A DNA stretch of 64,000 nucleotides from Dentipellis sp. KUC8613 (Eukaryota > Basidiomycota > Agaricomycetes > Russulales > Hericiaceae): contig NSJX01000001.1 of the NCBI GenBank assembly GCA_002286715.1, positions 745,835 through 809,834 on the forward strand. Direction: 5' to 3'. Within the stretch, counting starts at the first letter, position 1; every line of letters starts with the position of its first letter. A program made the position numbers and the translations under genes. The notes beneath the pieces were generated by a model, which was given only the letters and a program-made list of their open reading frames with translations, was not told the origin of the DNA and ran no database searches. Below are positions 1 through 12,431 of this stretch, piece by piece.

Positions 1-2
1 AC

Positions 3-2743
3 GAAAATTTTGTGGAGTATTGCAAGGCTCGTCGCAAGGGCTTTGAAGGCTTGGCGAACTATGAGCAGCCTCTGATAGAAGTCGCCCGTGTGTCCCCAGT
101 TCTCAACAGACTGAACCCAACCGTCAAACCAGTCACCGGCTCGTCAAGAGCAACGGCGAAATGTTAGTCAAATAACGTTGTAGTCGACCCCCCACCTAAG
201 CTAACATCTTCGTAGATCTCATCCCTGAATTGTGCGCCAAATTTGTAATACCTGCCAGGTATGGCCGTTGTGTTTGAAAACCCTTGCACCGGACTCATAC
301 TTATATGATCGTATTAGCACCTTCCGGACTGCACTGCTATTACCATCCATCACACGAAGAATTGACGACCTCCTGCTGGTGAAGGAGCTGAACGCCACTT
401 TCTTCGACCACGCGATCGCCGAGGACCACCTACATGCAGCAATTTCTGCCCCCTCCGCAGGCTACGAATTCGACTACGAACGTCTCGAATTGCTCGGTAA
501 GTCCAGCGGGATCCGTCTTCTCTATATCTATCGATCGCTTACCGCACACCTACCAGGCGATGCATACCTGAAATACCTCTCCTCCATCTACCTCTTCGTC
601 ACAAACCCCTCTCAGCACGAAGGCGCCCTGCATTCAGCCAGGCTGCGGATCATCAGCAACAGAGCGCTATTGCTGAACGCAGACATGGCTGGCCTCCCGC
701 CGTTTATTCAGGCCAAGCCGTTCGTATCCAAGGTCTGGCAGCCGCCGAACTTCAACGTGCTGCCTCCCATGCCTCCCGGTTCCGGCAAGGATAAGAAAGA
801 GGAAAACTCTGCTGAGAACGCCGACGCTAAGACAGAAGACGAAAATCCACCCAAAAATGCAGACACAAACACCCCTGAAGATACTCCCGAAGATGTACCC
901 GAAGACGTACCCGAAGACGTACCCGAAGACGTACCCGAAGACGCCCCCGAACGTGCCCCTGAAGATGCGCCCGAAGGTGCGCCCGAAGTGGCTGAAGGCC
1001 AAAGCAAGCCGAAAGACGAGGACCTTGAGGAGGGTGAAATCGAAGCAGGCGAAATCGTCGAGACCGTCAAAGCTGAAGAGGAAATTCCAAAGGCAAACTC
1101 CGAGCCTGGTAGCTCGTCGACGTATGTACCAATCTAGCGGCTGTACGATTTCTCATCCTGATTATGGTATCGGTATTCTAGGCCGGAGGAAGCGGGTGCG
1201 CAGGCCGCTGCTGCAAGCTCGTCTGAAGAGGTGATCTCTAGGCGCTCCAAGAGGAAACGGCAACTCGATGAACGGGATGTTCAGTGGTTGGGCGACAAGG
1301 TTTGCGCTCTCTTTTTCCACCCGCTAATGGCGAGTTGCTGAAGAGTTCAAAGGCGGTAGCAGATGTCGCGGAAGCGATCATTGGCGCAGCATACGTGACT
1401 GGCGGTCGCGAAACGGCACTGAAAGCATCGAAGGCGCTATGCATCGCAGTCCCTCGCATAGATCGTTGGTCGGACTTCGGGAGGAAAGCGCTCGCCCCAC
1501 CGCCGGACGTCACTGCGAAGTTGCGCTCTGGCGCGATCGAGTCTGTGGAAGGGATCATTGGGCACAAGTTCAAGCGGCCGCACATCCTCGCACAGGCACT
1601 AGTAAGTGCTGCTCTGCAATCTCTGGCTCATTCCTAGTTGACCGGTTTCAATAGACGCACGCGTCTATCCAAGGCTTTGAAATGACCTGTTATGAACGTC
1701 TGGAGTTTATTGGCGACGCTATTCTGGACTTCCGTAAGGCGTCCTCCGTGTTTCTCTTTGGCCTCGATTAATTTCTTGCAGTGGTAATTCGGCACATCTA
1801 CAACCGCGACACACAACTATCGCCTGGTGCCCTCACGTTGCTCAAGGTATAGAACATTGCCCAGTCTCTCATGAACAAACTGACATGTCGTCAACAGGGT
1901 GCCATGGTCTCCAACTCCACCTTGGCGGCCGTCTGCGTCTGGGCAGGCTTACATCAATATCTAATGTTCGAATCCTATAACCTCGCGAATAGTATACAAG
2001 CCTACGAAAAGGAGCTCAAAGCCAAGCAAGAAGAGGAATACGCTCGCGCGGAAGAGGAAGGGCACCCTCCTGGTCAATATTGGGTAGATATCGAACCGCC
2101 GAAGGTACGGCAGCCGTCTAGAATTCTAAGACTCGTGCTAAGAACATCCCCAGGCTCTATCCGACGTCGTCGAATCGCTCATCGGTGCAGTCTACATCTC
2201 AGACAACTTTTCACCAGTCGGATCGATCGCAGTATTCGACAATGTGCTGAAACCGTTTTTTGACAAACACATCATGCTCAAGACGCTCTCGCATCACCCC
2301 ACGAAAATTCTATTCGAGCTATTCCAGGCGCAAGGCTGTCAGCAGTTCAAGATCCACCGAGAACAGGAGGAAGACGACGAGCAGCAGCAGATTACTCGCT
2401 GTGATGGTAAGATCATCCCGCACACTGACGTACGCAAACACTAACGGTATTTCTGCTAGTAATATTGCACGACGTCATTCTCGCGAGCGCAACGGATACG
2501 ACGTCCGCTCTGGCTGCGAAGAGGGCCTCACTCTGGGCATTGGACGCCTTGGAGGGCGATCCCGGATTCGTGACGCGCACATGTGACTGCCGGAGCCTCA
2601 CTCGGACGCGAAAAGCGAAGAAAAAAGCGGAATTAGCTGACACAATGGCCGGGTTCAGCGACGAGGAGGACCTGGTGGCAGTTGAGGGCGAGCTAGTGGA
2701 CGCCGGAGAAGGAGGTTCGGACTCGGAGAGTGACAAAGACTAA
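3..2743 (+). CDS. Dicer-like ribonuclease III, C-terminal part (5' end outside window)
   Basis: This is an RNA-silencing endonuclease that cuts double-stranded RNA into small RNAs. The visible 733 residues come from exons 3-162, 216-258, 318-496, 557-1121, 1182-1299, 1353-1601, 1655-1733, 1782-1846, 1898-2104, 2154-2406 and 2460-2743, all joined in frame at GT..AG sites. Order: the end of the PAZ-to-RNase linker, RNase IIIa (signature YERLELLGDAYLKYL; distal acidic motif VADVAEAIIGAAY), RNase IIIb (YERLEFIGDAILDF; ALSDVVESLIGAVY), then a short dsRNA-binding-like segment and an acidic tail ending SDSESDKD. Catalytic Glu/Asp pairs are kept in both RNase III domains, so this part looks active. 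RNase IIIa is split by a roughly 120-residue acidic, Pro-rich insertion with a PEDV repeat and a basic RRSKRKR patch. The helicase half lies upstream of the window. Confidence 0.93.
874..993 (+). repeat. 12-bp in-frame tandem repeat coding PEDV units in Dicer
   Basis: About ten head-to-tail 12-base units of the form CCCGAAGAYGTA code Pro-Glu-Asp-Val and variants (PEDT, PEDA, PERA, PEGA). The central three units are identical and the outer ones diverge, as expected from slippage expansion. The repeat stays in frame and sits in the linker between the two halves of RNase IIIa. Confidence 0.9.
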
Positions 2744-2872
2744 CGTCAACGACTGAGGGTTTTTCGCTATCGCCATGCTATCCGCTTTGCATTGTATTGT
2801 TCAAAACAGAGGAAATGACACAGGATCTCTAATCGTGGGTAGGATGCAAGTACACGAGATGCGCGAAGCAAA

Positions 2873-3205
2873 TTATGCGCTGGCCTTGCGCCTGTGAGGT
2901 TGTGAGTTTCCGGACGCTTTGACACGGATGAGGAGTACATACAGCTGGAACTGCGCCGCGACGATGGGGATAGCAAAGCCGACACTGAGGAAGGAGATCA
3001 GCTTGACCGCGAAGGCCTTCGAGTTGTCGTGCTTGAAGGGCATGTGCTGAACCGAGCAAATATGCATCCTCAGAACGCGTCACCGGGTGCAATTGGTGGG
3101 TGCAAAGCGTACCTTGTACTCATGCACGCCCCGCGAGGGAGCGGCGAGGCGAGAGCGCAGAATCTGCGAGCGGGCGGCGGCGGGGGCACGGGCGAGGATA
3201 GACAT
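2873..3205 (-). CDS. COX8: Cytochrome c oxidase subunit VIIc homologue (Cox8)
   Basis: Small single-helix subunit of mitochondrial complex IV in the inner membrane. Exons 3113-3205, 2943-3046 and 2873-2891 give 71 residues. The N-terminus is a positively charged, Ala/Arg-rich mitochondrial presequence (MSILARAPAAARSQILRSRL). It is followed by the family block HEYKHMPFKHDNSKAF, one hydrophobic helix (FLSVGFAIPIVAAQF) and the tail QLRKASA. The second intron is 51 nt, a multiple of three, so the unspliced frame also stays open; splicing gives the expected conserved tail. Length matches the family. The start is the first ATG ahead of the presequence. Confidence 0.9.
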
Positions 3206-3646
3206 TGGTGGAGGTTGGCTGGTGGGAGGGTGTGGGAAAGTCGGCCTGGTCGATTATGAGCTCGGGCAGCCTCCGACATTTGCCGACGCCGTCCTGCACG
3301 CACCGCGCGCTCTGAAGAGGGCGTACTGGTGCATCAGTGTAGGAGCCAATCAAAACTCGTATTTCACTTCAAGTCGTTCATTGGCTCTGACAACAAGTCT
3401 GCGTTCATAAATGATCCTGAATCTTTGACATTAACTGCATGGTATAGTAGCCTATAAAGTGAAGCACTATCTATTCTAATCCTTCCGAGGAACCTCCGTG
3501 GTTCAGAAAACCAAGTCATATCGAACACAAGTCCAGAGAGCACAGGCAACGGAGCATGAGAATGTGAGAAGTTTAGAATGTGACGGGGGGATCGCAGAGG
3601 GTAGAATGATGCAGCTTCGGTGGGTTTTTGAGAGAAGCTTGAGGCT
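3206..3646. other. Intergenic: COX8 5' region and 3' region of the next minus-strand gene
   Basis: About 440 bases between two minus-strand genes. It should hold the COX8 promoter and 5' UTR and the 3' UTR of the upstream gene. I see no further coding potential I would defend. Confidence 0.5.
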
Positions 3647-4298
3647 TCAAGGTGTCTTAGTTGCCTGCAAATTGAGAACAACACGGGCTGTGAGTGTCTG
3701 CAGAACACGAGAAGGGAGCAATACTGACAAGCTTCCACTTGTCAACACGAGCATCGAGTTCATCTTTGGGAGACCACGAGTTTCGTTTTGCTGCTTTTGT
3801 TGGGTATTCTGGATTGCGAGCGTATAGATCATAAGATTCCGTAGACGTGCGAGAGCGGCCGAGCGAAGCAGAGAAGAAGTGCAGTTCGTTGAAGCTGAGA
3901 TTGAGACGGCCAGTTCGCAAAGGAGTAGGAGGAGGAGCGCTATTCCGTTGCTTTTTCACATGTCGAAGCGTCGAGTCCGTCAAAACAACAGGTTCGTCTA
4001 GTACGTTGGACGATAAGGGCGGCGACGCAGATGGCGAGCGTGGGATGGACCCGCGGGGCAAAAGAAGAGGCGGAGGCGATAGACAGAGGGTCCTTGCAGG
4101 AAAAGGCACAAAGCCGTCAGAAGAGATGGTGGTCTTGCAATCCTGGGCGCCGAGAGCATGTTGGTGCCGCTGGTCTTGAGTAAGCGTTGGGCGGGTGAAC
4201 GATGATTGGCTGGTCGGAGAGCAACGAGAGGAAGTAAAGACATAAGAGGACGGCGAGCGAGGAGACGACGGCCGAAAGAGCTCGTTTCCTGTGGACAT
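3647..4298 (-). CDS. Uncharacterised Ser/Pro-rich protein
   Basis: I do not recognise this gene. An open frame from the ATG at 4298 (MSTGNELFRPSSPRSP) runs 190 codons with fungal-like composition. A GT..AG intron at 3665-3728 would replace the read-through tail with ATKTP and a stop at 3647 (195 residues); unspliced, it ends at 3657. The protein has no membrane segment and is mostly low complexity, with Ser/Pro/Thr tracts, an SPPPLLLPRG stretch and a more structured last 60 residues (TGRLNLSFNELHFF, WSPKDELDARVDKWKL). The pattern suggests a disordered regulatory protein. It is divergent from the aldehyde dehydrogenase gene across about 150 bp. Confidence 0.5.
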
Positions 4299-4446
4299 AT
4301 CGGCCGCGACATGGGGGAAGAGAGATAAGTAAGGGCGGCGGTTGACCAACGTTTATCCTTTTCATATATTCTATCGTGTTCGGCGCCTACGACCCCAGGT
4401 TCCTCGCGTCCGGCCTTATCGCAAGCGCTTACAAGGGCGTGCAGAT

Positions 4447-6889
<2,443 letters not shown>

Positions 6890-7830
6890 TTGAGAAGCCA
6901 AAGAAGGATGGAAGCAGGATCTAGCTAGGAGTGCTTGAAGTGAAGCAGATCGCTGAAATTGAATGTATTTGTACGATGCTTGCGCTGTCGATACCCAGCC
7001 ATGTACGTTGTATGCGCCAATCTCAATGTTGGAGACGTTATAGCATTACACTTTCGAGTTCTGTGGGGTCAACAAACTTATTACTCAGAGACAAGGCTTG
7101 TCGGACGGTTGCAAATTGTTGCATTCACAAACACAGACGAATGTTCACGGTAATGCAAGTGGGACCGGCCAAAGTTCGAGACCCGTCCCGCTGGCAGACT
7201 GTCCGCGAATATCGTCAACGTCACCTGTGGCATTCGACCGTCATCGACTCCTACGATAAAACTGCCGGATCTTTCGGTGCCGCAGGTTTCGAGGCGTTCT
7301 CTCCGATGCGGAGAACGGCGACGACTAATAGACGCGATCCGTCACTTCATTGGATGCCAATCCAGATGCAACATGGGCCAGAAGCGAAGCTGGCGCTTGT
7401 GGGACAGAATCGGGGGGACCCGATATTGTGGACGATGTTACGATGACTGGAGGCGAATCGGGCTATAGTGAGATACACAGATATGCATCCCGGTTCCAGT
7501 CACGACCGCATGGGGTGGGCGCACGTTTGTATTTCGGTCGTTTCAAACAGACATCCTCCGGGTGCTTGACGGTCGAGAGCGCCACGAAGGCGTCGTAGCA
7601 TCGCCGTGACAAATTAATCCTGCCAAGAGACATTACCTCTACTCCACGAATATGTATCATATAGACGACGTCATGAGCACAACTGGAGTCAGACCAAAGG
7701 CGATTTGTCCATTCTACAATAGCAAAATACAATGTCAAGCAACCCGCAGTATGACTTCATCTAGAAACCCCACGTTAACCACACATCATCGGACTCGGAC
7801 GCCAAATTCCACGTACGAGCGATCCCCGTC
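6890..7830. other. Gene-poor interval between convergent genes
   Basis: About 940 bases between the stop codons of aldehyde dehydrogenase (+) and the proteasome gene (-). It is longer than needed for two 3' UTRs. Open frames exist on both strands, such as 7350-7598 (+) with an acidic, Gly-rich translation, but none shows a family motif, start context and splice pattern together. I see no tRNA or repeat. Confidence 0.4.
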
Positions 7831-8833
7831 TTACAACGCCAGGTAATCACGAACTTCCTCCTCCGACAGCTTCCTGAATGTCGGCTTGGGCCGCGCAGTT
7901 TCCGAGCCGACCCGCTGAGCTTCCAGCTCTGACGCGGTGGGCACAGTCACTACGCCGATCTCGATCGTCTTCTCGGTCATTTGGCCTTCGAAGCCTTCCT
8001 TCAATGTGAGGAGGGCTGTGTGAATCGCGTCCTCGAGACTGATCTCGTCGTTGTATCTAAAGATAAAGCGGTGAGATCTGTGAGCAAAAGAGGACAAGGA
8101 TATGGGGAACGTACCGCTTCTCCAAGAACGTCTTTGCGTTCACCATGTTCTTGCCTATTGCGCTTGCTTTCCACGCCCAGAACGAGCCGGAAGGGTCAAC
8201 CTGGTATAGTGTAGAGCCACGATTGGTATCCCAACCGGCCACAAGCAGCGACACGCCAAACGGCCGCACACCACTGGATTAAGCAGCAACATGTTATTGA
8301 GCAACCGATAGAGTAATACGGAGGGGGCGTGCATACCCAGATTGCGTGGCCTGCTGCATCTGCGTAGCAATCTCCTGGGTCAGAACCCGGGTCGGCGGGT
8401 ACTCCCCGTAGATCTTCCAGTACGCTTGGGCGCTCTTGCGTGCACGGTTCACCAAGATGCGGAAATCGGGGCCCATGCCGGAGTAGACGATGCCGATGTT
8501 TGGACAGATCACCGCGACCTTGTCGAGCATGGAGTCATCGATGAGGATGGACGAGGATTTCTTCTCGGTCGCGATTACGATGCCGTTCGACGCTGCAATT
8601 GGCGAGACAGTGAGAGGCAGGATAGGTGGAAGGCGTGCGTAAGCTTACCCTTTATGCCGAGACTTGTTGTCCCCTGCGACACGGCTGCGAGGGCATGCTC
8701 AATTTGCACGAGCTTTCCGCTCGGCGAGAAAACGGTGAGTGAGTAACTGCACGAGAATCCGTTAGTGTCCGGTCATCTGGATATACCAAGTCTGAGAGCA
8801 TTACCTGTATGCTCCGCCGTCGGCGCTTGCCAT
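7831..8833 (-). CDS. PRE8: 20S proteasome subunit alpha-2
   Basis: Structural alpha-ring subunit of the 20S core that gates substrate entry; it is not catalytic. Exons 8805-8833, 8649-8746, 8337-8592, 8115-8273 and 7831-8056 give 255 residues. The alpha-type signature [16 protein letters not shown] is followed by [42 protein letters not shown] and an acidic end REVRD-like ([11 protein letters not shown]). Length and order match PSMA2/Pre8. One oddity: the usually invariant Tyr after QIE in the signature is His here (QIEHALAAV). Confidence 0.95.
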
Positions 8834-9357
8834 TGGGATCGAATTAGAGTGTCGTGGGGGTAATGAAGGAGGAAGACGTTGGCGAAGAAGGTAATGAGAA
8901 AGGGAGGAGGATTCAGGAAGGCTTGGTGAAGGCTGAGTTCACAGAATGCGAGACGCGTAAGTCTCGTCCATCGACGCGTGCACGCGCCACAGCCGAGCCA
9001 CGTGGTTATCTACCGCTTCCGGTCTTCACTAACCTCAGAGCTGGCTCGACATATTTCTTTCCTCCAGACCAAGCCCTCCATGCATACCCTACCGCTGACT
9101 CATTGAACAGTGATAAAGCTCCTCTGTTCTCTGCCCAGTGGACAATTGTATATCGCCATTCTCGCAGCAGCAGGCCTATTACCAGGGGTTTTAATTTGCT
9201 CGCAACCGGATAACGACGTTCTCCACAGTCCTCGCTGCTACAACACACATTTGATTTGGGATATCGACTCCGATACACGTTGATACACGACGAGAAGGGG
9301 CGCAATACTGACTCAACCTCAAGACAAATACATAAAGATAAACTTCTGTCCAACACT
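8834..9357. promoter_or_regulatory. Proteasome gene 5' region and peroxiredoxin 3' region
   Basis: This 524-base gap lies between two minus-strand genes. The part next to 8833 must carry the PRE8 promoter. I could not pick out a confident proteasome-associated element or any further gene. Confidence 0.35.
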
Positions 9358-10305
9358 TCACGCAAGGGGGGTGGTCCTGAGGTAGGACTAACAGGTTACT
9401 CGCATTAGTGCCTGTGTCACGGAGTCGGCAGATACACCTTACCTTGTGGACCTTGTGGTTGGGGAACAAGGTCTTGGCCTCCTCTTCGGACACCGACGCG
9501 TGGATGATGACGTCGTCGCCCTGCTTCCAGTTCACACCAGTGACGACCTTCTGCTTGTCCGAAAGCTGGAGAGCTGCAGGATAACCGTGAGTAAAGCTTC
9601 GAATGGCCGAAGTGAACAATCTCACAATCCACCACACGGATGATCTCGTCGAAGTTACGGCCCGTGGCAGCAGGGTACGCGATCGTGAGACGGATCTTCT
9701 TCTTGGGGTCGATGATAAACACGGTGCGGACCTTTGGACACCCGATGTGAGTGAACAAGCTTTTAAAGCAGGACGATAGCAAAGCTCACAGTCAGGGGCA
9801 GACCCTTCTTATCGACGTTCGTGGCGTCTTGGTGATCCAACATGTCGTAGAGAGTGGCAACCTTGCGGTCGGCATCGGCAATCTGAAAGGCGATTACTGT
9901 CAATCCCATAGTCTCGGTAAGCACACGACGGACTACGCACGATGGGGAACTGGACCTCGGTAGGGCCGAATTGGGATCCCCACTCCTCAATGTCCTTCAC
10001 CCACTTGCGATGAGAGTCCAGGTTGTTGGCCGAGAGGCCGATGAGCTTCACGCCGCGCTTAGCGAAGTCAGGTGCGCGACGAGCAACCTCTGCAAGCTCG
10101 GTCGTGCACACAGGGGTGAAGTCATCGGGGTGAGAGAACAGGATACCCTAAAATCAAAGCACAGTTCAGCGATCTGGACGCGGAGGGGCTTCTGCAATGG
10201 ACGAACCCAAGAGTCCCCAAGCCACTCGTGGAACTTGATGGGTCCAGCGGTAGTTTCCGCCTCGAAATCAGGGGCAACACTGCCTAGGCGAAGAGTGGGC
10301 GACAT
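9358..10305 (-). CDS. 1-Cys peroxiredoxin (Prx6/Prx1 family)
   Basis: Thiol peroxidase that reduces hydrogen peroxide and alkyl hydroperoxides. Exons 10207-10305, 9941-10147, 9790-9882, 9626-9731, 9443-9573 and 9358-9387 give 221 residues. The N-terminus reads MSPTLRLGSVAPDFEAETT; the active-site motif HPDDFTPVCTTEL carries the peroxidatic Cys. Also seen are SANNLDSHRKWVKDI and VFIIDPKKKIRLTIAYPAATGRN, and the long C-terminal domain (GVNWKQGDDVIIHASVS..., ending SYLRTTPLA) that marks the 1-Cys class. No strong mitochondrial presequence is visible, so a cytosolic location is likely. Confidence 0.95.
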
Positions 10306-10657
10306 TTGTAGAGATGATTGTAAGCAGGGTCTCCATGTCATGCAATTAAGCCATCCTTTTATATCCGGGCGGGAAGGCTGCGGGAGCAAACACGGTACCT
10401 AGACTTGCACGCAGCCAGGCAACTGGAACGGAATCTCTGAGGTTATCATCGCGTCTTCGGTTCCCACGACTCTCGCCATCACGAATTGCATTGCGTGCTG
10501 CGGCGTCCAGCGCTCGACGACGATGCCCAGCCCTTGTATTCAATACTCGTATATTGCATTGAAATAAGGGTACACCTAGTAAACGAAACAGAGCGCCCAG
10601 AGCTAAAGTCATGACTGCCAACAGTGCACCAAAAAGTACGAACTAATGCAGTTCACC
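10306..10657. promoter_or_regulatory. Peroxiredoxin promoter region
   Basis: About 350 bases between the start of the peroxiredoxin gene and the stop of SSU72, both on the minus strand. A minus-strand frame at 10346-10621 is open, but it is Arg-rich and lacks any recognisable motif, so I treat it as chance. Confidence 0.4.
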
Positions 10658-11772
10658 TCAGTAGTATGCCACAGCATGGAGTAAGTTATGCGGATGCTTT
10701 TCTTGTTGTACTTGCAAGATCTTATCTATATCCTCATCTATGTCATCCGAAGCTTCGATCTTAACTCAGGAGCACGTCAGTAAACCTCACGTGGAGTAGA
10801 TAGATATCACATCACCGCTGCCGCCAGTTCGAGCATTGCTTTGCCGGCAATGAGAGCCTCCTCGTGGTTATCTTTGATCTCCACGTTAATTATGTGGACC
10901 ACACGGTTGAACTCTCCCCCTCGGGACATGAGATCTGCGTCACGAGTCAATTAACTGCCCTCTGAGGCTCCAGAGAGACGCACCATCGCAGACAGCGTCG
11001 AAACACCGCTCCTCGCAGGTGATCACGATATCGGCCACCGCTCTACTTTCTTGCCACCGCTCTGGGGCCGTCTTGATCTTTCGATTCCGGTCTAGCATCT
11101 GCAAAAGTCCATTTGCGGTATATCTGGTTCATGAAGATTAGGAACAGCGGGCCTGGCTTCGCTGGGTGACAGGTGACGCACAGTCGTGGGTCTTTCCCGT
11201 GCAGCTCTTCGAATATAGTGTTATATGGCGTGCCAAACGCGTAGATGTTCGGCTTGTCGATGGACGGTCCGGGTAAACGAACTGCAGACCCTGTGCCAAA
11301 CGAGATGACGCGATGGCCTGCTTTCCTACATAGTCCATATATACAAAGCGCATACAGAATAGAAGCGACAGGACCACTCACGACAAGACTGAGTGCCCTT
11401 CCATGGACCGGTTCTAGAATACTTCGTCAACTTATATGGGCGCTCAAGGAAGACAATACTCGCCTGATTACTCGCACAGACAACGCAGAACAAGGGCCGC
11501 GGTTTGTATATGGACGTATCATTGCTTGGTGCTTGTGTGGACGGGCCAGGCTCGGGCTGTGGGGTTATATCCTGAGAGGCGGAGGCTGCAGCCTGTACGA
11601 ATGGTTGGGGAGGTGTAGGAACGGGCTGGACCGAATTCTCCCCTCGATATCCGGGGGGCGTAAAAGATTGTTGGAAGGATGTCGAGGGCGCGGGAGAGTT
11701 TGAGTGTGGTCTTTGTAGTCGCGGGTCTGAAGCTCGTGCAAGCCGCGGGTCGCGGGCTCGTCGTGGGTCCAT
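10658..11772 (-). CDS. SSU72: RNA polymerase II CTD phosphatase Ssu72
   Basis: Nuclear phosphatase of the cleavage/polyadenylation machinery that removes phosphate from Ser5 of the Pol II CTD. Exons 11464-11772, 11382-11413, 11182-11325, 10984-11123, 10816-10934 and 10658-10759 give 281 residues. The protein starts with a roughly 90-residue Pro-rich extension with DPR repeats ([20 protein letters not shown]). The catalytic CX5R loop follows ([17 protein letters not shown]), then [78 protein letters not shown] and the C-terminal LLHAVAYY. The intron 11414-11463 falls inside the catalytic loop and has a GC donor (CAG|GCGAGT). Confidence 0.95.
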
Positions 11773-11808
11773 GAGAACAAGTGAAAATCTATGAGAAGCA
11801 AGGAACTG

Positions 11809-12150
11809 TCAGCCCTCTGCAATAAAGTGAACTTGACGCGTTATATCCTCAGCAGTATCTAGAACATAGGTCTTCTCCTCGACCCAGCTGGCATAATTGT
11901 TGCGGGTCGATGCAGATTCCACTCTGAATCATCGTCGGTGTGGGAAACGGACTGGGAGACAACTTACTAAATGTTCTGAGGCGAAGAGTAGCAATGGCGC
12001 TGGATTCCCTGCCGTACAGAGCTTGGTATTGGGTATGTGAATTAACGTGGGCTTGAATGGCGAGTGCTGTTGTAGGATGCGAAAACGCTCTTGGACGTTG
12101 AAGGCAAACGACTACTTACGTAAAGCTCTTTACTCAGCAGATTTACTCAT
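11809..12150 (-). CDS. Proposed short gene, 83 residues, unknown function
   Basis: I do not recognise the product. Exons 12134-12150, 11968-12089 and 11809-11921 join in frame across two introns of 44 and 46 nt with good donors (GTAAAG, GTAAGT). The translation starts MSKSAEAFSHPTTALAIQAH and ends with an acidic helix-like tail (WVEEKTYVLDTAEDITRQ then VHFIAEG). Composition is balanced and protein-like. The stop lies only 37 bases before the SSU72 start, so the region could instead be SSU72 5' leader. It is divergent from the F-box gene. No membrane segment or zinc motif is seen. The second acceptor (CAGAG) is less usual, which lowers confidence. Confidence 0.4.
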
Positions 12151-12431
12151 TGACTTCGCTCTGTTGGCGCGATGGTCAGCACACCACCACCTAGAAGTAG
12201 CAGTAATCGTCCTCTTGAACTTTGTGCGCTCTTTTTCGTCCATATTTATGCACTTAGGCTGCAAGTGACGCGGGCTCTCGCAGTGCATCAGTCGAGCTCG
12301 GATAGTGTCAGGTAAGTGATCTCTAAGGAGAGGCCTCCATGTGTATTTATCGAATACTACTGGTCACTTTGCAAAGCTCAAGCCCTTCATAGAGATAGAA
12401 GAAGTATTTCTATATCTAGAGACGAACCGTC

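Noticed and set aside
667..1070. Two long antisense open frames opposite the Dicer repeat
   Set aside because: They mirror the 12-bp repeat, giving Gly/Phe or Ser/Gly periodic sequence without motifs; a codon-periodic repeat keeps other frames open by chance.
10346..10621. Minus-strand 91-codon frame between SSU72 and peroxiredoxin
   Set aside because: Arg-rich, no motif, and it lies in the peroxiredoxin promoter.
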